From contig CM049306.1 in the NCBI GenBank assembly GCA_026874595.1, positions 22,245,019 through 22,309,018 of the forward strand: 64,000 bases of DNA, given 5' to 3'. Positions 12,241 to 22,989 of this stretch are shown one piece after another (the stretch's first letter is position 1; each line of letters begins with the position of its first letter). The notes under the pieces were generated by a model. It saw nothing but the letters and a program-made list of their open reading frames with translations. It searched no databases and was not told where the DNA came from. Source of the DNA: Sipunculus nudus (taxonomy: Eukaryota; Annelida; Sipuncula; Golfingiida; Sipunculidae). Both the position numbers and the translations under genes were made by a program.

Positions 12241-12600
12241 ATTAGAATTTTGAGGGACACTGGTTCAAGCCAAACTCTCATGTTAGCAAACACTTTGCCA
12301 TTTTCTAATACGTCCTTTACTGGTGCACATGCACTTGTTAATGGTGTGTTTTCAGACAAGCACACTTCAGTTCCGCATCACAGTATGCATTTGTAGTCAG
12401 ATTTGATTTCTGGGAATATTACTGAGGGCATAAGAACTACTTCACCCTTTAAGGAAATTCAGTTGCTACTAGGCAAAGATGTTCCAGGTAACAAAGTACA
12501 GCCTGTACCAATAGTGACAGAAAACCGTCACCTGATCAGGACACTGATCCTGAAAATCAGGAAATTTGCCTGGTTTGTATCCTTCATGTGCTGCAACTAG
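12225..12600 (+). pseudogene. Retroviral-type aspartic protease remnant
   Basis: After a frameshift near 12235 the frame reads RILRDTGSSQTLM. The catalytic DTG is encoded at 12256-12264 and the surrounding hydrophobic context matches pepsin-like retroelement proteases that cleave the polyprotein. An in-frame TAG follows the HHSMHL segment (about 12394). The frame then continues through an ISGNITEGIRTT stretch and an LLLGKD stretch, compatible with the flap and C-terminal strand. It lies between the Gag linker and integrase, as expected at the start of pol. Confidence 0.72.
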
Positions 12601-12699
12601 ATCTATGGCCAAGAAAAACACACATGAGAATAATGGCCCAGATAATAACCCTCTGGGAGTCACTAGTGACTCGTCTAACGACTTGCCCGAATAGGATGC

Positions 12700-13960
12700 A
12701 ACATTTTCAAGGTCAGAACTTATCGCGGAACAGCATAAGGACCCGATATTTCATGTCCGTTTACTAGGGCAGTTTCTAAAGATGAACTGTCACTGAACCC
12801 ATTTTGTTTCTATGTTAAAAATGGAGTGCTTATGCGTAAGTGGCGACCACCTGATGTATGCGCTGATGATGAGTGGGCCATCAAACATCAAATAGTAATG
12901 CCCAAAAGCTATCGCAATGTAATTCTTAGCATGGCACATGAGGCTCCTTTGTCTGGCCATTTAGGTATAAATTAAACTTATCAGAAAGTTAGTTTCTATT
13001 GGCCTAACCTCCGGACAGATGTTGTACAATATTGTAAATCATGCCACACATTCCACATGGTAGGCAAGCCCAATCAGAATCCTTCTAAAGCCGCACTTAA
13101 GCCTATTCCTGCTTTCGAGGAACCATGTAGTAGGATTATTGTTGATTGTGTTGGACCACTGCCCAAAACAAAATCTGGACATGAATACTTGCTGACAATT
13201 ATGTTGGCATCTACCAGGTTCCCTAAGGCAAACCATTGGGCAAAATTAATGCCAAAAGTGTTATCAAGGCTCTGACCAAGTTTTTTACAACTTTTGGATT
13301 ACCAAAATCCGTCAAGTCTGACCAAGGGTCTAATTTTATGTCTGGCGTATTCCAGCAAGTTATGCTTGAGCTAGGTATTAAACAGTACAGCTCCTCGACA
13401 TACCATCCTGAAAGTCAGGGCGCCCTCGAGCGTTTTCACCAGACATTAAAAAACATGATCAGTACTTACTGTTATGACACACAGAAAGACTGGGATGAAA
13501 GAATCCACTTATTGCTGTTTGCTAACAGAGAATCCTTTCAAGAGTCCTTGGGTTTCATTCCCTTTGAACTAGTTTTTGGACACTCAGTTCGCGGTCCATT
13601 AAAACTGCTTAAAGAAAAACTCTTGTGTGAAAATCCTGATTCTCCTAGTTTGTTACAGTATGTCTCAGACTTTCGCACTAAACAACACAGCGTTTGTGAG
13701 ATTGCAAAGTCTAATCTAAAATCCGCACAAAGTAAAACGAAAACAAAGTATGACATGCACACTGTAAGACGTTTGAGCCTGGTGAAAAGGTCGTTGCCTT
13801 ACTTCCTATCCCTGGCAGACCTCTGCAAGCTAGGTATTTTGGTCCTTACATTGTTGAAAAGTAAGTCAGTGATTTAAATTACATACTGTTAACACTAGAT
13901 AGGCATAAGAAAAAACAACTGTGCCATGTTAACATGTTGAAACCATATTATGACAGAAAT
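12700..13960 (+). pseudogene. Integrase remnant, located upstream of reverse transcriptase
   Basis: This domain would insert the element's cDNA into the host genome. An HHCC zinc finger is visible (AHEAPLSGHLG with two His near 12930-12960, YCKSCH with Cys near 13030-13045), interrupted by a TAA at 12973-12975. The catalytic core keeps all three acidic residues: Asp in IIVDCVGPL (about 13142), Asp in VKSDQGSNF (about 13319) and Glu in GALERFHQTLK (about 13428). Frameshifts lie near 13250 and 13770. The C-terminal RYFGPYIVEK GPY-type module ends just before a TAA at 13862-13864. From 13772 the same frame runs on into the RT N-terminus at 14186 and beyond, crossing only two stops, so integrase-then-RT looks like the original order and not a later rearrangement. 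Confidence 0.9.
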
Positions 13961-14080
13961 AGCACATCAGATGTTGTACATAATGTTACTGCTGTAAATT
14001 GTGTAAAAACTGACCCTGACCCAGTTAAAGTAGATACTGATTGTAAGTTTGATGTAGACATTCAGTGTGGAACAGTTTAA

Positions 14081-14870
14081 TTAAAAAACTCAGACGTACT
14101 TAACAACCTGGATGCCAAACGGTCACACCTTACCGCACAACAACAACAACAAGACATCAAGAACCTGCTGCGGAATTATGAACATTTGTTTAGTGATATT
14201 CCAACGCGCACTAACATATTGTGCCATGACGTCGATGTTGGCGAGGCAAGCGCAGTCAAGCAGCATCCTTATAGACTGAATCCAGAAAAGCAAAAGTGTC
14301 TACAAGATGAGGTTCAGTTATTGGTAGACAATGATTTTAATGAACCTAGTAACAGTAAGCTGGAGTTCACCATGTATTATTGTGCCAAATCCTGATTGGA
14401 GTTACTGTATGTGCACAGATTATCGAAAACTGAATTCTGTCACCAAGACTGACACGTTCCCGATTGTGAGGATCGATGATTGTATTGATAGAGTCGGTAG
14501 CTCCAAATATGTTTCCGAGTTTGACTTGCTAAAAGGATTCTGGCGAGTTCCGCTGACAGAACGAGCGAAAGAAGTGTCCGCATTTGTGACGCCGCAAGGA
14601 TTGTACCAGTATAAAGTTATGCCGTTTGGCATGAAGAACTCGCTAGCCACGTTACAGCACCTCATCCAATGGTTCTCAAGGACATTCAGGGCTGCGAGGC
14701 ATATATTGATGACCTCATCGTGTACAGCGACACCTGGGAGAAACATCTGCAAATTCTTCGACCTCTTCGAAAGACTCAGTGAAGCACGTCTGACCATCAG
14801 CTTAGTAAAATCTGAGTTTTGTCATCCACAAGTAACATTTTTGGGTCATATTGTAGGGCAGGGTTAAGTA
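14081..14870 (+). pseudogene. Gypsy-type reverse transcriptase remnant
   Basis: This enzyme copies element RNA into DNA. The frame opens with KQHPYRLNPEKQK and a VQLLVDNDF segment, shifts near 14355, then gives CMCTDYRKLNSVTK, FDLLKGFWRVPL, SAFVTPQGLYQYKVMPFGM and FLGHIVGQG, the usual ordered blocks of Ty3/Gypsy RT. The catalytic box YIDD is intact at 14702-14713, but in a different frame from its flanks, so two compensating frameshifts surround it (about 14670 and 14760). An in-frame stop lies at the end of the VGQG block (about 14865). Confidence 0.93.
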
Positions 14871-15465
14871 AAAACTGTTGATGCTAAAATAAGTGCTATT
14901 TCATTATTTCTGAAAATAATGCGTTTTCTTGGTATGGTTGGATACTACAGGAAGTTTTGTCCAAATTTTTCTGCTGTAGCTGAACCTAATTTGTTAAAGG
15001 AGAAACAAAAGTTTGTATGGAATCTTCAGTGTGAAAATGCATTTCAGAATTTGAAAGCAGTTCTGCAAAGTTCGCCAGTTTTAGTAGCTCCGGACTTTTC
15101 TGTACCTTTTAAGTAAGCTGTAGATGCTAACGAAACTGCTGCTGGTGCTATGTTGTTACAAGAAGGCAGTGATGGCATAGATCATCCAATTTGTTATTTT
15201 TCAAGAAAGTTTAATGCAAACCAGAAAAACTACTCCACTATTGAAAAATATTGTTTGGCTTTGATTTTGGCATTGCAACATTTTGAAGTTATGTTATTTC
15301 ATCAGTCAAGCATATCATTGTCTTCAGTGATCACAATCCCCTCACGTTCATAAACAAGTTGAAGTGTAAAAATCAAAGATTGTTGATATGGAGTTTGTTC
15401 TTACAGGTAGACACATTAAAGGGAAAGACAATGTACTTTCTGATTCCTTATCGAAATTTTTATGA
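14871..15465 (+). pseudogene. RNase H remnant, last domain of pol
   Basis: Continuing in the RT frame are MRFLGMVGYYRKFCPNFS and a KFVWNLQCENAFQNLK connection. After a stop near 15115 come VDANETAAGAMLLQE, ICYFSRKFNANQKNYSTIEK and a LALILALQHFEV helix, typical of Gypsy RNase H that degrades the RNA strand of the hybrid. Frame changes follow, with FSDHNPLTFINKLK and HIKGKDNVLSDSLSKFL ending at TGA 15463-15465. No integrase follows: only about 130 bp separate this stop from the 3' LTR. Confidence 0.88.
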
Positions 15466-15585
15466 AATGTTGTGAACAAGATGTTTATGTAATGTTGTAA
15501 ATAAGATGATTTTTTAAATAATGTAACAATTTAGTGATTGTGATCGCAAAAAGAACGTTTTTGAGAAAACTTTCTTTTTTCTTAC

Positions 15586-15596
15586 AGGAGGGGGAG
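15586..15596 (+). promoter_or_regulatory. Polypurine tract
   Basis: AGGAGGGGGAG lies directly before the TGTTACAG start of the 3' LTR, the standard position for plus-strand DNA priming. Confidence 0.85.
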
Positions 15597-16550
15597 TGTT
15601 ACAGATGTCTGTTTTATTGTGCGCAGTGGTGTTCCATGTGTTGTTGACATTTGGTTCGTAAGGCACGCGTGGCTCGTTGCTGTAGCAACCTCGCCTGGCC
15701 GGGTGCGGCCCACGTGTAAACTCTACACAGCGCTCGGTTTAATCCGTGCTGGGTCAATCCTGGCGTGTAAAGACACAGCGCTCATCTGGAATATTCTGGG
15801 CTGGTCGCGCTGTATGAGCGCGTGTCTTGTAATGTTCCTTGGGCGTGTGTATTATGTGTGTTGTTTGGTTTAGATTTTTCCTGAAGTGGGTTTTTTTTAG
15901 ATTTTTCCGATGAAAAGTTATAAATAGGGGGCTCCCGGGGCTGTGTTTAGAGCCGAGAGAGAGGAGAGAGAAATATTCCAGCGTACACGAAAGAGTGTGA
16001 GTCAGTTTGAGGGCATTTCCGATATTGCAACAGTTATAGATCTTCTTCGATATTTGTAGCGGATTTTATATAGTCCTCAGTTTGCTTTTGGGATCACTAC
16101 CAGAATTTCACTTTTGGATTACAACAGATTTATTTTGTGATTGGACTGCACTATTATTCTCTGAGAAGATTTATGTGAACTGTTCATCTGGATTTATACA
16201 TTCTAAAGGACTTGTCGCTGTGACAGTGGTGGTATCCAGGTACTGTACACTTTATTTATTATACTGTGTAATTGTATTAATTTGCTGTTGCACTGTTGTT
16301 ATACTGTGAAATTGTATTTATTTAGTGTATTGTAATCTCAGGATGATTTAAGAATAAATTATAGTAATATGTTAACTGTTAATTTGTAATTTGTTATTTG
16401 TTAACAAAAAAAACACTGACCTCTTTATTCATTCCCCTAGACATTTCGCGCTGTTTAGTGTTACAAAATCGGATTTTTTTCTTTTTATCTACATAACAAA
16501 ATTTATGCTCGTCACGACTACGTGATCTGTTGATATTAGGTTCCGTTACA
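15597..16550 (+). repeat. 3' LTR (954 bp)
   Basis: It pairs with the 5' LTR. It holds an intact TATAAATA at 15919-15926, a GAGAGAGAGGAGAGAG purine block at about 15956-15971 and AATAAA at 16353-16358. It lacks the nested insertion of the 5' LTR but has about 155 bp (about 16363-16515) that the 5' LTR lacks. It ends in GTTACA, one substitution from the 5' LTR end. The ACAA duplication follows at 16551-16554. An 84-codon frame in each LTR is a shadow of LTR similarity, not a gene. Confidence 0.9.
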
Positions 16551-16904
16551 ACAAGTATATATTTTTCTAGTTAAAACATCTGTTTTGAAATCCATATCTA
16601 ATTATTAAAAGTCTTAATTGCCAAGAGTCGATGCAGGTGATTAAACGGTTTGTTGAGTTGTCCACACCTTTGATCTTAATTGATCAAAGCACAGATACAT
16701 ATCGATCACGATATATGGTTAATGCGGTCATAAAAAACGTGTCATGAAGCAGTATTTGTTAACACTTATCCGAAATAATTTCTATCTTGAAGGGTAAACA
16801 TTAACTTTGGCTTATAAGTAAATTCATGGACTTTATGAGTATATAATATGATAATGGGCGGTTCTTGAACATTAGTATTTTTTTAGATGTCCAAATGGTC
16901 AATT

Positions 16905-16985
16905 GGCTCAAGGGATTTATTGTTACATGCCGAAAAAAGCACCAATTTTTGTATGAAGTATCTTCAGGTCAATTCTGAGTTCTAA
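16905..16985 (+). repeat. Short dispersed repeat, copy 2 of 3
   Basis: It repeats the 8545-8640 element in the same order: TTGTTACATGC, AAAAAAGCACCAATTTTTG, and AGTATCTTCAGGTCAATTCTG. Confidence 0.5.
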
Positions 16986-16989
16986 CTGG

Positions 16990-18390
16990 AGGAGAAAATT
17001 TGGCTTGTGGCTTTTTTTTCAGATCTATGCACTCTGAGATTGTGGACACCTTTGAGGTGCAAGTATAAGGTAACGAGGACTTAAGAAGATCAGCTGGGTG
17101 TTTTAATCGTTTATACTAAATAAATCTGTATAAAAAATAAATGTCAATAATGTTATCGATTTGCGTCGTTTAGCCCAAGTTTCAATAGGACCAAGCTTTC
17201 ATGCCATTTTAGTAATTTGTTCTTTTAATTTTAATGAGCTGAAAGCAGATTATAGTTTGTAATATCTTTATGTACATAATTGATTATTTATATACTCATT
17301 ATTTAATTTTGATAAACTACGTTTGCTGAATCCAACTTAATTCATTATGATAGTAAAGGAGGTATTAAGGTAATTCGTACTTAGTAACATCAAAGGTTTA
17401 AAATAACGTTTGTCCATTCTATATATTTAGACTTAGGAAGAAATGTCCGATAGTGTTAATTGTAACTGTTTATGATTATACAGTTATATTGATTATACAG
17501 TTATGTAAATAAATATAAGTATGCTAAAACTGTCATGCTGACACCGCAATTTTTAGTGCAATTGTAAACATTTGCAAAAGGCAATAAAATATCTATTACG
17601 AAAAGGGGGCTTTGTCTTGAGTTTACCTACTTAGTCTGGCAAGGTTAGCGTTTGCCCATGTTGGAATCCTAAACCTTAGAACCGTTTGGGAGAATTTCAG
17701 GGAATTCTTGGCGATACAGATAACACAAATATTGGATTTGGAATTTTAATTGGTCCATTTTGTTATTCATGATTTCAAGCTTTCCTTTATTTATAAAAGA
17801 AATCTCGTTTACAATAAAATCGTTCATAAAGATAATTTTTATGTAACACGGGGAAAAAGAATGGCCTGTGAAATTGATTAATTCGGAGGCTTGCTATATA
17901 TAATAAAATCAATATCATGTAATTATGGAATTTATTTTTACCTTTCCCAAATTAAAAAAAGCAGGTACATTAAGTTCAAAAGTGATAGTGAGCAGGAATT
18001 AGAAAGGAATAAAAAATAAAGGCTAATATATACGGGACATGATCTCTTTATATGAAATAATGAATATTTAAATAACAATATATTTATAAAGTCACTGTAC
18101 AAACCAAACAGACAGTTTGCATTATAAAAAATGCAAGACAGATTTATTGTAAAATGTACTACATTACTAAGAAGACTTAAAGACAGGATATATCGAATTA
18201 TCTGCAATTAAGTCATAGATATTTACAAAACATAATTTAAAATTTGAAATATAACAGGGACACCCGCTTTTTTCGGCTCATAAAGAATATGGCATGATAC
18301 TTCTAGACTGATCACGTTTATATTTTACTAAGGCCCTGAAGCTTATAACACGACTTTAACTATAATGTAAACAACACAAAAATACTAAAA
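16990..18390. other. Non-coding, nothing recognised
   Basis: AT-rich sequence. A minus-strand 89-codon frame at 17938-18207 is hydrophobic but has no domain; its opposite strand also reads partly open, as expected in AT-rich DNA. Confidence 0.45.
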
Positions 18391-18394
18391 CTAA

Positions 18395-18505
18395 TTTTCC
18401 AAAGGTTGAGAAAGTCTATATGAGAAATCTGGATCCCAAATTAAAGTACTGATTTTTCAAAGGTTGAGAAGGTCTATATGAGAAAATCTGGATCCCAAAT
18501 TAAAC
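18395..18505 (+). repeat. Tandem duplication of a 58-bp unit
   Basis: Two nearly identical copies (18395-18446 and 18453-18505) share CAAAGGTTGAGAA, GTCTATATGAGAAA and CTGGATCCCAAATTAAA. There are only a few differences, so this duplication is recent compared with neighbouring repeats. Confidence 0.85.
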
Positions 18506-18956
18506 CAACTACATTGACTACAAAGGCAATTATTAGTAAGTCCTGATAAAAAGTACTCCCCAAAAGACTAGGACACATAATATAATAAAGTATTTAACAA
18601 ACAAACTGAGTACATATATATTCTACTTCACTAAAATATTTTATTTGATATTTGCACACGTTTTGACGACCACCATTTTGAGACCTGTCATGGTCAAGTG
18701 ACATTTGGTGTTAAATGGGCTTCTTGCAAACATGATAACAAAAAATTAAAAAGTACTGGTCTTTGGCTTTTGTATATCATTTGCAATATTTTATCCTGAT
18801 AAAGCGGATATAAATTGATTTCACCTGCCCAACCGTTCTTATTTTCATGCTAAATTTCGTAAATTTGATGATAGTTTTTAAGCGGTAAAACTAAACTAGT
18901 GAATTCATGTGTACTTCATGTTGGCCCCTTCTTCTAAATCAACCGTCTGGATGTAC

Positions 18957-19150
18957 TCCATCCACATACAAATTTGGTGCTTTTGTAACGATAAGGCCCA
19001 ATTATGACGCTAAGCCACCAGACTAAATACGCCCTCTCCTAACACATTTCCTGCCCTAACAAGGCCCTTTCCTCCCTAACTGTAAGGGCATGAAAGTATA
19101 TCTTCCTACCCTAACACACTTCCAACCCTACCGAGGCCCTATCCTCTCTG
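18957..19150 (-). repeat. Short dispersed repeat, copy 3 (inverted), with CCCTAACA-rich tail
   Basis: Read on the minus strand, 18957-19000 gives CGTTACAAAAGCACC and AAATTTGTATGT, matching the 8545 and 16905 copies. The adjoining plus-strand CCTAACACA and GGCCC(T/C)ATCCTCTC units resemble the flank of the 8545 copy. Confidence 0.45.
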
Positions 19151-19340
19151 TTAAGGTACTACGGCACACTTTTAACTTACTGTTTCTAATATATTTTACC
19201 CTTTCAATTGTGCACAGGTTATTCTGAATTTGTGTTCAATATAGAGACAAGGCCACCATATCATTTTAGATATGATTTTATTTGTTATAATGATATTGGA
19301 TTACAAATGATAAATAAAACAAGTGCAAGATGTAATCATG

Positions 19341-19557
19341 ACATAGTCGCCAGTGTTTGCCAAGAACCGTGACCTTGCCCTTGGACCGATCAAGGCCAAA
19401 AACAATAGGCTCCGAGGGATACCGATTTAACACTTGACCTATAAGTTTCAAAGCGGCTGATGCAAAATTGCGACCTGTAGCGTGCGGACAAACAGACAAA
19501 CAAACAAACAGACACGACGATTAGCCTATAGTCGCCAGACCTAGGCTGGCGACTATA
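19341..19557. repeat. MITE-like element with ATAGTCGCCAG termini
   Basis: It begins with ATAGTCGCCAG at about 19344 and ends in the inverted CTGGCGACTAT at about 19546-19556. The right end is itself a hairpin with 12-bp arms (ATAGTCGCCAG/CTGGCGACTAT) around a 7-base loop. The interior has GACCTTGCCC, GGCCAAAAACAATAGG and ACAAACAGAC-type strings shared with the repeat array ending near 7200. It is non-coding. Confidence 0.55.
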
Positions 19558-19559
19558 AA

Positions 19560-20580
19560 AAACATTCAATTTGTCAAAACAGCATGATTCATACCATAAA
19601 AGGTGCTAATTTAGTTTGAGCTATTATTGCATTAGTTATTTCTGTTGAACAGTCATGTTACTACATTAGTTAAGCAAGAGTTACATTAATTTGATATCAC
19701 TTGCTAAAATTATATTCGTTAATGCTATTCTTATATGAGCCACGTGAACTCCGATTCACGATGTTATAATAACCAACTATTTACGATGATAAAAATAATA
19801 TATACGCTTCCACTGAGCGATGGATATTCGTGTGTGTCCCTAATGAAAGGGAACTTGAACAACTTCATAAAAATAATCCATTCCGACTGATTAAATATTA
19901 CTCGTGTGTATTGTGTGGATGTGAATGACTCATTGAACGACAATTCCACTGCAAATTAAAACTTATTTTAAACATATGTTACTTTATATTCGTTTTATAG
20001 ATACTGTATATACATAGCGTTTAACATAGAACGGTTCCGTCGGACAAAGAGCATAACTTTCCCATTTCCTCATGAAAATAAAAGATTATTCTAGTTTAGT
20101 TTGTTAAAAAAAATAAATCATGAAGGATAAACTTTTGCAAAGGAGAGTTAATTAATAACATTTCATATAAATACAGCGATTCCCGAATTGAAGCCTGATT
20201 TTTTAAGTGGAGATGATTACTTGCTGATATAAAATAAAAGATTAATCAATTGTGGATACCAGATGTAGTTTAATGTCATCTATACAAACCGATTAATTTT
20301 TATAGTTATCAACTTTACCCGCACAAGTAATATCGCGCTAAGATTTGTCCCTCGACTGCTGAATATTCTAATGAAAATCATCGCGAGTGTTTAATCTGAT
20401 AGTCCCTGGATACAGAAAAAAACTTGCCACCTTTAATGTAGGCGTATCCCAGCAGTCATTCTTGATCGTTAGGCCGACTGTAGATGCCGACTTAAGTCGA
20501 CTTAATGACATATGGTACCCACAGGCCGGAATTAGAACAGTATAGTGCCAATTCGTTTACTTTTTAAAAAGAATTTGATC
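19560..20580. other. Non-coding, nothing recognised
   Basis: AT-rich; no gene, RNA or repeat recognised. Confidence 0.5.
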
Positions 20581-20582
20581 TC

Positions 20583-20835
20583 TGGCTTCCTCTGTGTATA
20601 TATTATTGATCAAAGGGTAATTCCGGTTATGAAAAGTTCAAATAACGCCCTCGCGAAGGATCTATGAATTTATTTATCATTAACGTATTTGTAAATACAT
20701 TAATTTTAATAAACGGAAAAAAACATGAAACCTAAGGTGGTAGGTTGCATAAATGCTTGTAGAAGGGTCACTTGTGTACAAAACGCCATTTGCAAAGCCT
20801 TGGCTTATCTGATTTGCCGCCAGACGCCTTTGTTA
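20583..20835 (+). repeat. Diverged non-coding duplicate, copy 1 (partner at 39465)
   Basis: It aligns collinearly with 39465-39715 over about 250 bp. Shared blocks include CTTCCTCTGTGTATATATTA, AAGGGTAATT, GAAGGAT(C/G)TATGAA, GGTGGTAGGTTGCAT, GGTCACT and ATTTGCAAAGC. No frame is shared. It may be an old transposon relic or a duplicated regulatory block. Confidence 0.75.
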
Positions 20836-21143
20836 AATTTGTTTTGATTATTTTGGCAGGCCCTGACATATTATAAACCCGTTAATAACATAGCCGTGAT
20901 ATCTTTGTTTTCTGGCCTATTTTTATGAAAGCTTCAAGGGATTACATTTTTTTTATAAAGGTCAGATAGTTGATAATGCTCCTTTAACAAAAGTAACAGG
21001 CATGGGATATCATATCGCCTCTAAGGTTGAGGTTACTATTGGGCTGATGACGATATGTACTTTTATGTTATCTTTTTTTTTTTGTGCTTTCAATGTGGTA
21101 TTAACCATAACAAGATAAACAATTCAACACTTATCACTTACCA

Positions 21144-21412
21144 GGGCGTTCAAACGTTACTGACACGGCTCCGAACTCCAGGGCGTCCTTACTTTACTGA
21201 CACGACTCCGAACTCCAGGGCGTCCTTACTTTACTGACACGGCTCCGGACTCCAGGGCGTCCTTACTTCACTGACACGGCTCCGAACTCCAGGGCGTCCT
21301 TACTTTACTGACACGGCTCCGAACTCCAGGGCGTCCTTACTTTACTGACACGGCTCCGAACTCCAGGGCGTCCTTACTTTACTGACACGGCTCCGGACTC
21401 CAAGGCGTCCAA
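21144..21412 (+). repeat. Minisatellite, 37-bp unit, 7 full copies plus a partial
   Basis: Units start at 21144, 21181, 21218, 21255, 21292, 21329 and 21366, with a partial one at 21403. The unit holds GGGCGTCCTTACTTTACTGA followed by CACGGCTCCGAACTCCA. The first copy is the most diverged. The inner copies differ by single substitutions. The unit length is not a multiple of three, so it is not a coding repeat. Confidence 0.95.
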
Positions 21413-21424
21413 GCATTTTTCCCC

Positions 21425-21650
21425 TGGAAATGCATCTCAGCACATATAAACGCAAAGAAAATTTAACACAATATTTTAGTTTCTGGTTAAGATTTATATC
21501 ACTAGAAAAATATTATCACTCTGAAAACTATTATCAATGTGCAATGGTGGAAGATATAGAACATATGATTTACTCATGTCTTATGGTAAGTCATATACGG
21601 AAATATTTTATCCTCCAAAACGAAGTTTTGCGGATACTATGTTATTGACC
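21425..21650 (+). pseudogene. Possible C-terminal remnant of a LINE ORF2
   Basis: The 72-codon frame contains VEDIEHMIYSC, which resembles the Cys/His segment near the end of ORF2 in non-LTR retrotransposons. No other part of a LINE is seen next to it. It is short and adjacent to a minisatellite, so it may be chance. Confidence 0.35.
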
Positions 21651-21885
21651 GGGTTCCCCGCCGCGTTCGTTTCCGGAGAACTCCTCTGAGACTACTGGAT
21701 TGATTTTTTCCGATACTTACACCAATTGTTGGATCACATGTGAACTGGTGCCTAACCAATTTCTGTTGACCTCTGACCTTTCCTCTCTGCCCAGCGTCAA
21801 TTTGTGCGTCTGTTTCCACACATAAACCCACCAATCAAGAAAAAAAGTTTGTACAAAATGTAGCCCTTAGATAGCTTTATAACAT

Positions 21886-22340
21886 ACACAAGAAACTGGT
21901 GGCGCCACCTGTACCCATGTTTGCACAGTGTCCATATGTCTGTCTGCCTTGGGTTAAAATCACTCATATCTCTGCAGTGGTTTGACTAATTCACTTCAAA
22001 TTCGGCATGTATACATCTTGTATAGCTTTCTTGATTTTATGACAGTTGGCGCCACCATTAAGGTTTACGCTGCAGACATCCAACCTCGTATCTTGGGAAC
22101 CGTTTGACCAATTTGGCCAAAGTTTTGCATGTGTATAGATCTCACATAGTTCTTTATCATATGCAAAACTGGTGGCGCCACCTGCAACCATTTTCACAGC
22201 ATCCGTCTGTTTGTCTGCCGTGGGATAAAATCACTCATATACATGTAGTGGTTTGACTTATCTGCCTTAAAATTTTCATATGCATACAACTTTCTTGGTA
22301 GGTGGCGCAACCTACATACACATTTCGGCTGCAGACATCC
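21886..22340 (+). repeat. Tandem pair of a repeat of about 275 bp with GGTGGCGCCACC cores
   Basis: AAACTGGTGGCGCCACCTG and TGGGTTAAAATCACTCATAT occur near 21895-21965 and again as close copies near 22164-22240. GGCGCCACC...GCTGCAGACATCC occurs near 22047-22081 and, changed, near 22303-22340. The palindromic GGTGGCGCCACC is the most conserved part. It is non-coding. Confidence 0.65.
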
Positions 22341-22344
22341 ATGC

Positions 22345-22985
22345 TAATATGCAACACTTCACTCTATTTCCCCCTGCCACTCAATCCATGCCTCACTTTA
22401 CACGTTCCACTCTAATTTTGGCGGATACACGTAGTCGCTTGTCGACTACCCGTATTCTAATTCATTACGTTTTCAGTGTAATAAAATTGGAGAACTAATG
22501 TTATTGGATTGGAACAGGAAGGTGAATATTCAAAATATGTAGAATAAACTTTAAAGTAACAGCTATAATTACAAAATCAAGTGTAAAATGAAAAACGAAG
22601 AACCTTGCGAAACATGTTTAAAAGCTAATGTAAAAAAATGATATGAAATATTTCTTCGCCTGGAAAGAAATGGAAATATTCTTATTGCAATAAAGACAGA
22701 CAAATTGATTCAGTGTCTGATTTGATTTAGTATATGCTGTAGCGTGGATCCTCATTGCCGGGATCAACGCTGAATATGTATTTGGCAGTTTTTTCTAAAT
22801 AAACTATCGTTAAAACTTTTCAAATTTTTTTTGCATGTTGCATTTTGTATTGTACAAAATAGAGTAAAACGTGATTAGAAAAAAAAACAGTCAGGGCACC
22901 AGTGGAAAATTATCTTTTTTATCCTAAACTTGAATACTGTTTTATTATCCCTGTTAATACAGATTTGCATTTCTGTGTTTAGGTA
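22345..22985. other. Non-coding, possibly 3' tail of the minus-strand LINE
   Basis: No gene is recognised. The stretch lies downstream (minus-strand sense) of the LINE C-terminus and could be its 3' untranslated region, but I see no defining end. Confidence 0.35.
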
Positions 22986-22989
22986 CTTG

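Larger units (their letters stand above)
9044..16550 (+). mobile_element. Complete but decayed Ty3/Gypsy-superfamily LTR retrotransposon, Gmr1-like (integrase before RT)
   Basis: Both LTRs start TGTTACAG and end at GTAACA (5') or GTTACA (3'). The element is flanked by a 4-bp duplication ACAA (9040-9043 and 16551-16554). In order it carries a tRNA-Pro-like primer binding site, a Gag with coiled-coil and SCAN-like regions, an acidic linker, a protease with DTG, an integrase with zinc finger, DDE core and GPY motif, a reverse transcriptase with YIDD, an RNase H, and a polypurine tract. RT and RNase H resemble Ty3/Gypsy, but integrase is upstream of RT as in Ty1/copia. This is the arrangement described for Gmr1-like elements of animals. 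Many stops and frameshifts make this copy inactive. It is 7507 bp including a nested insertion in the 5' LTR. Confidence 0.92.

Noticed and set aside
17938-18215. Possible decayed coding remnant on either strand
   Set aside because: The plus frame has several stops in about 80 codons, near chance for AT-rich DNA, and no family is recognised.
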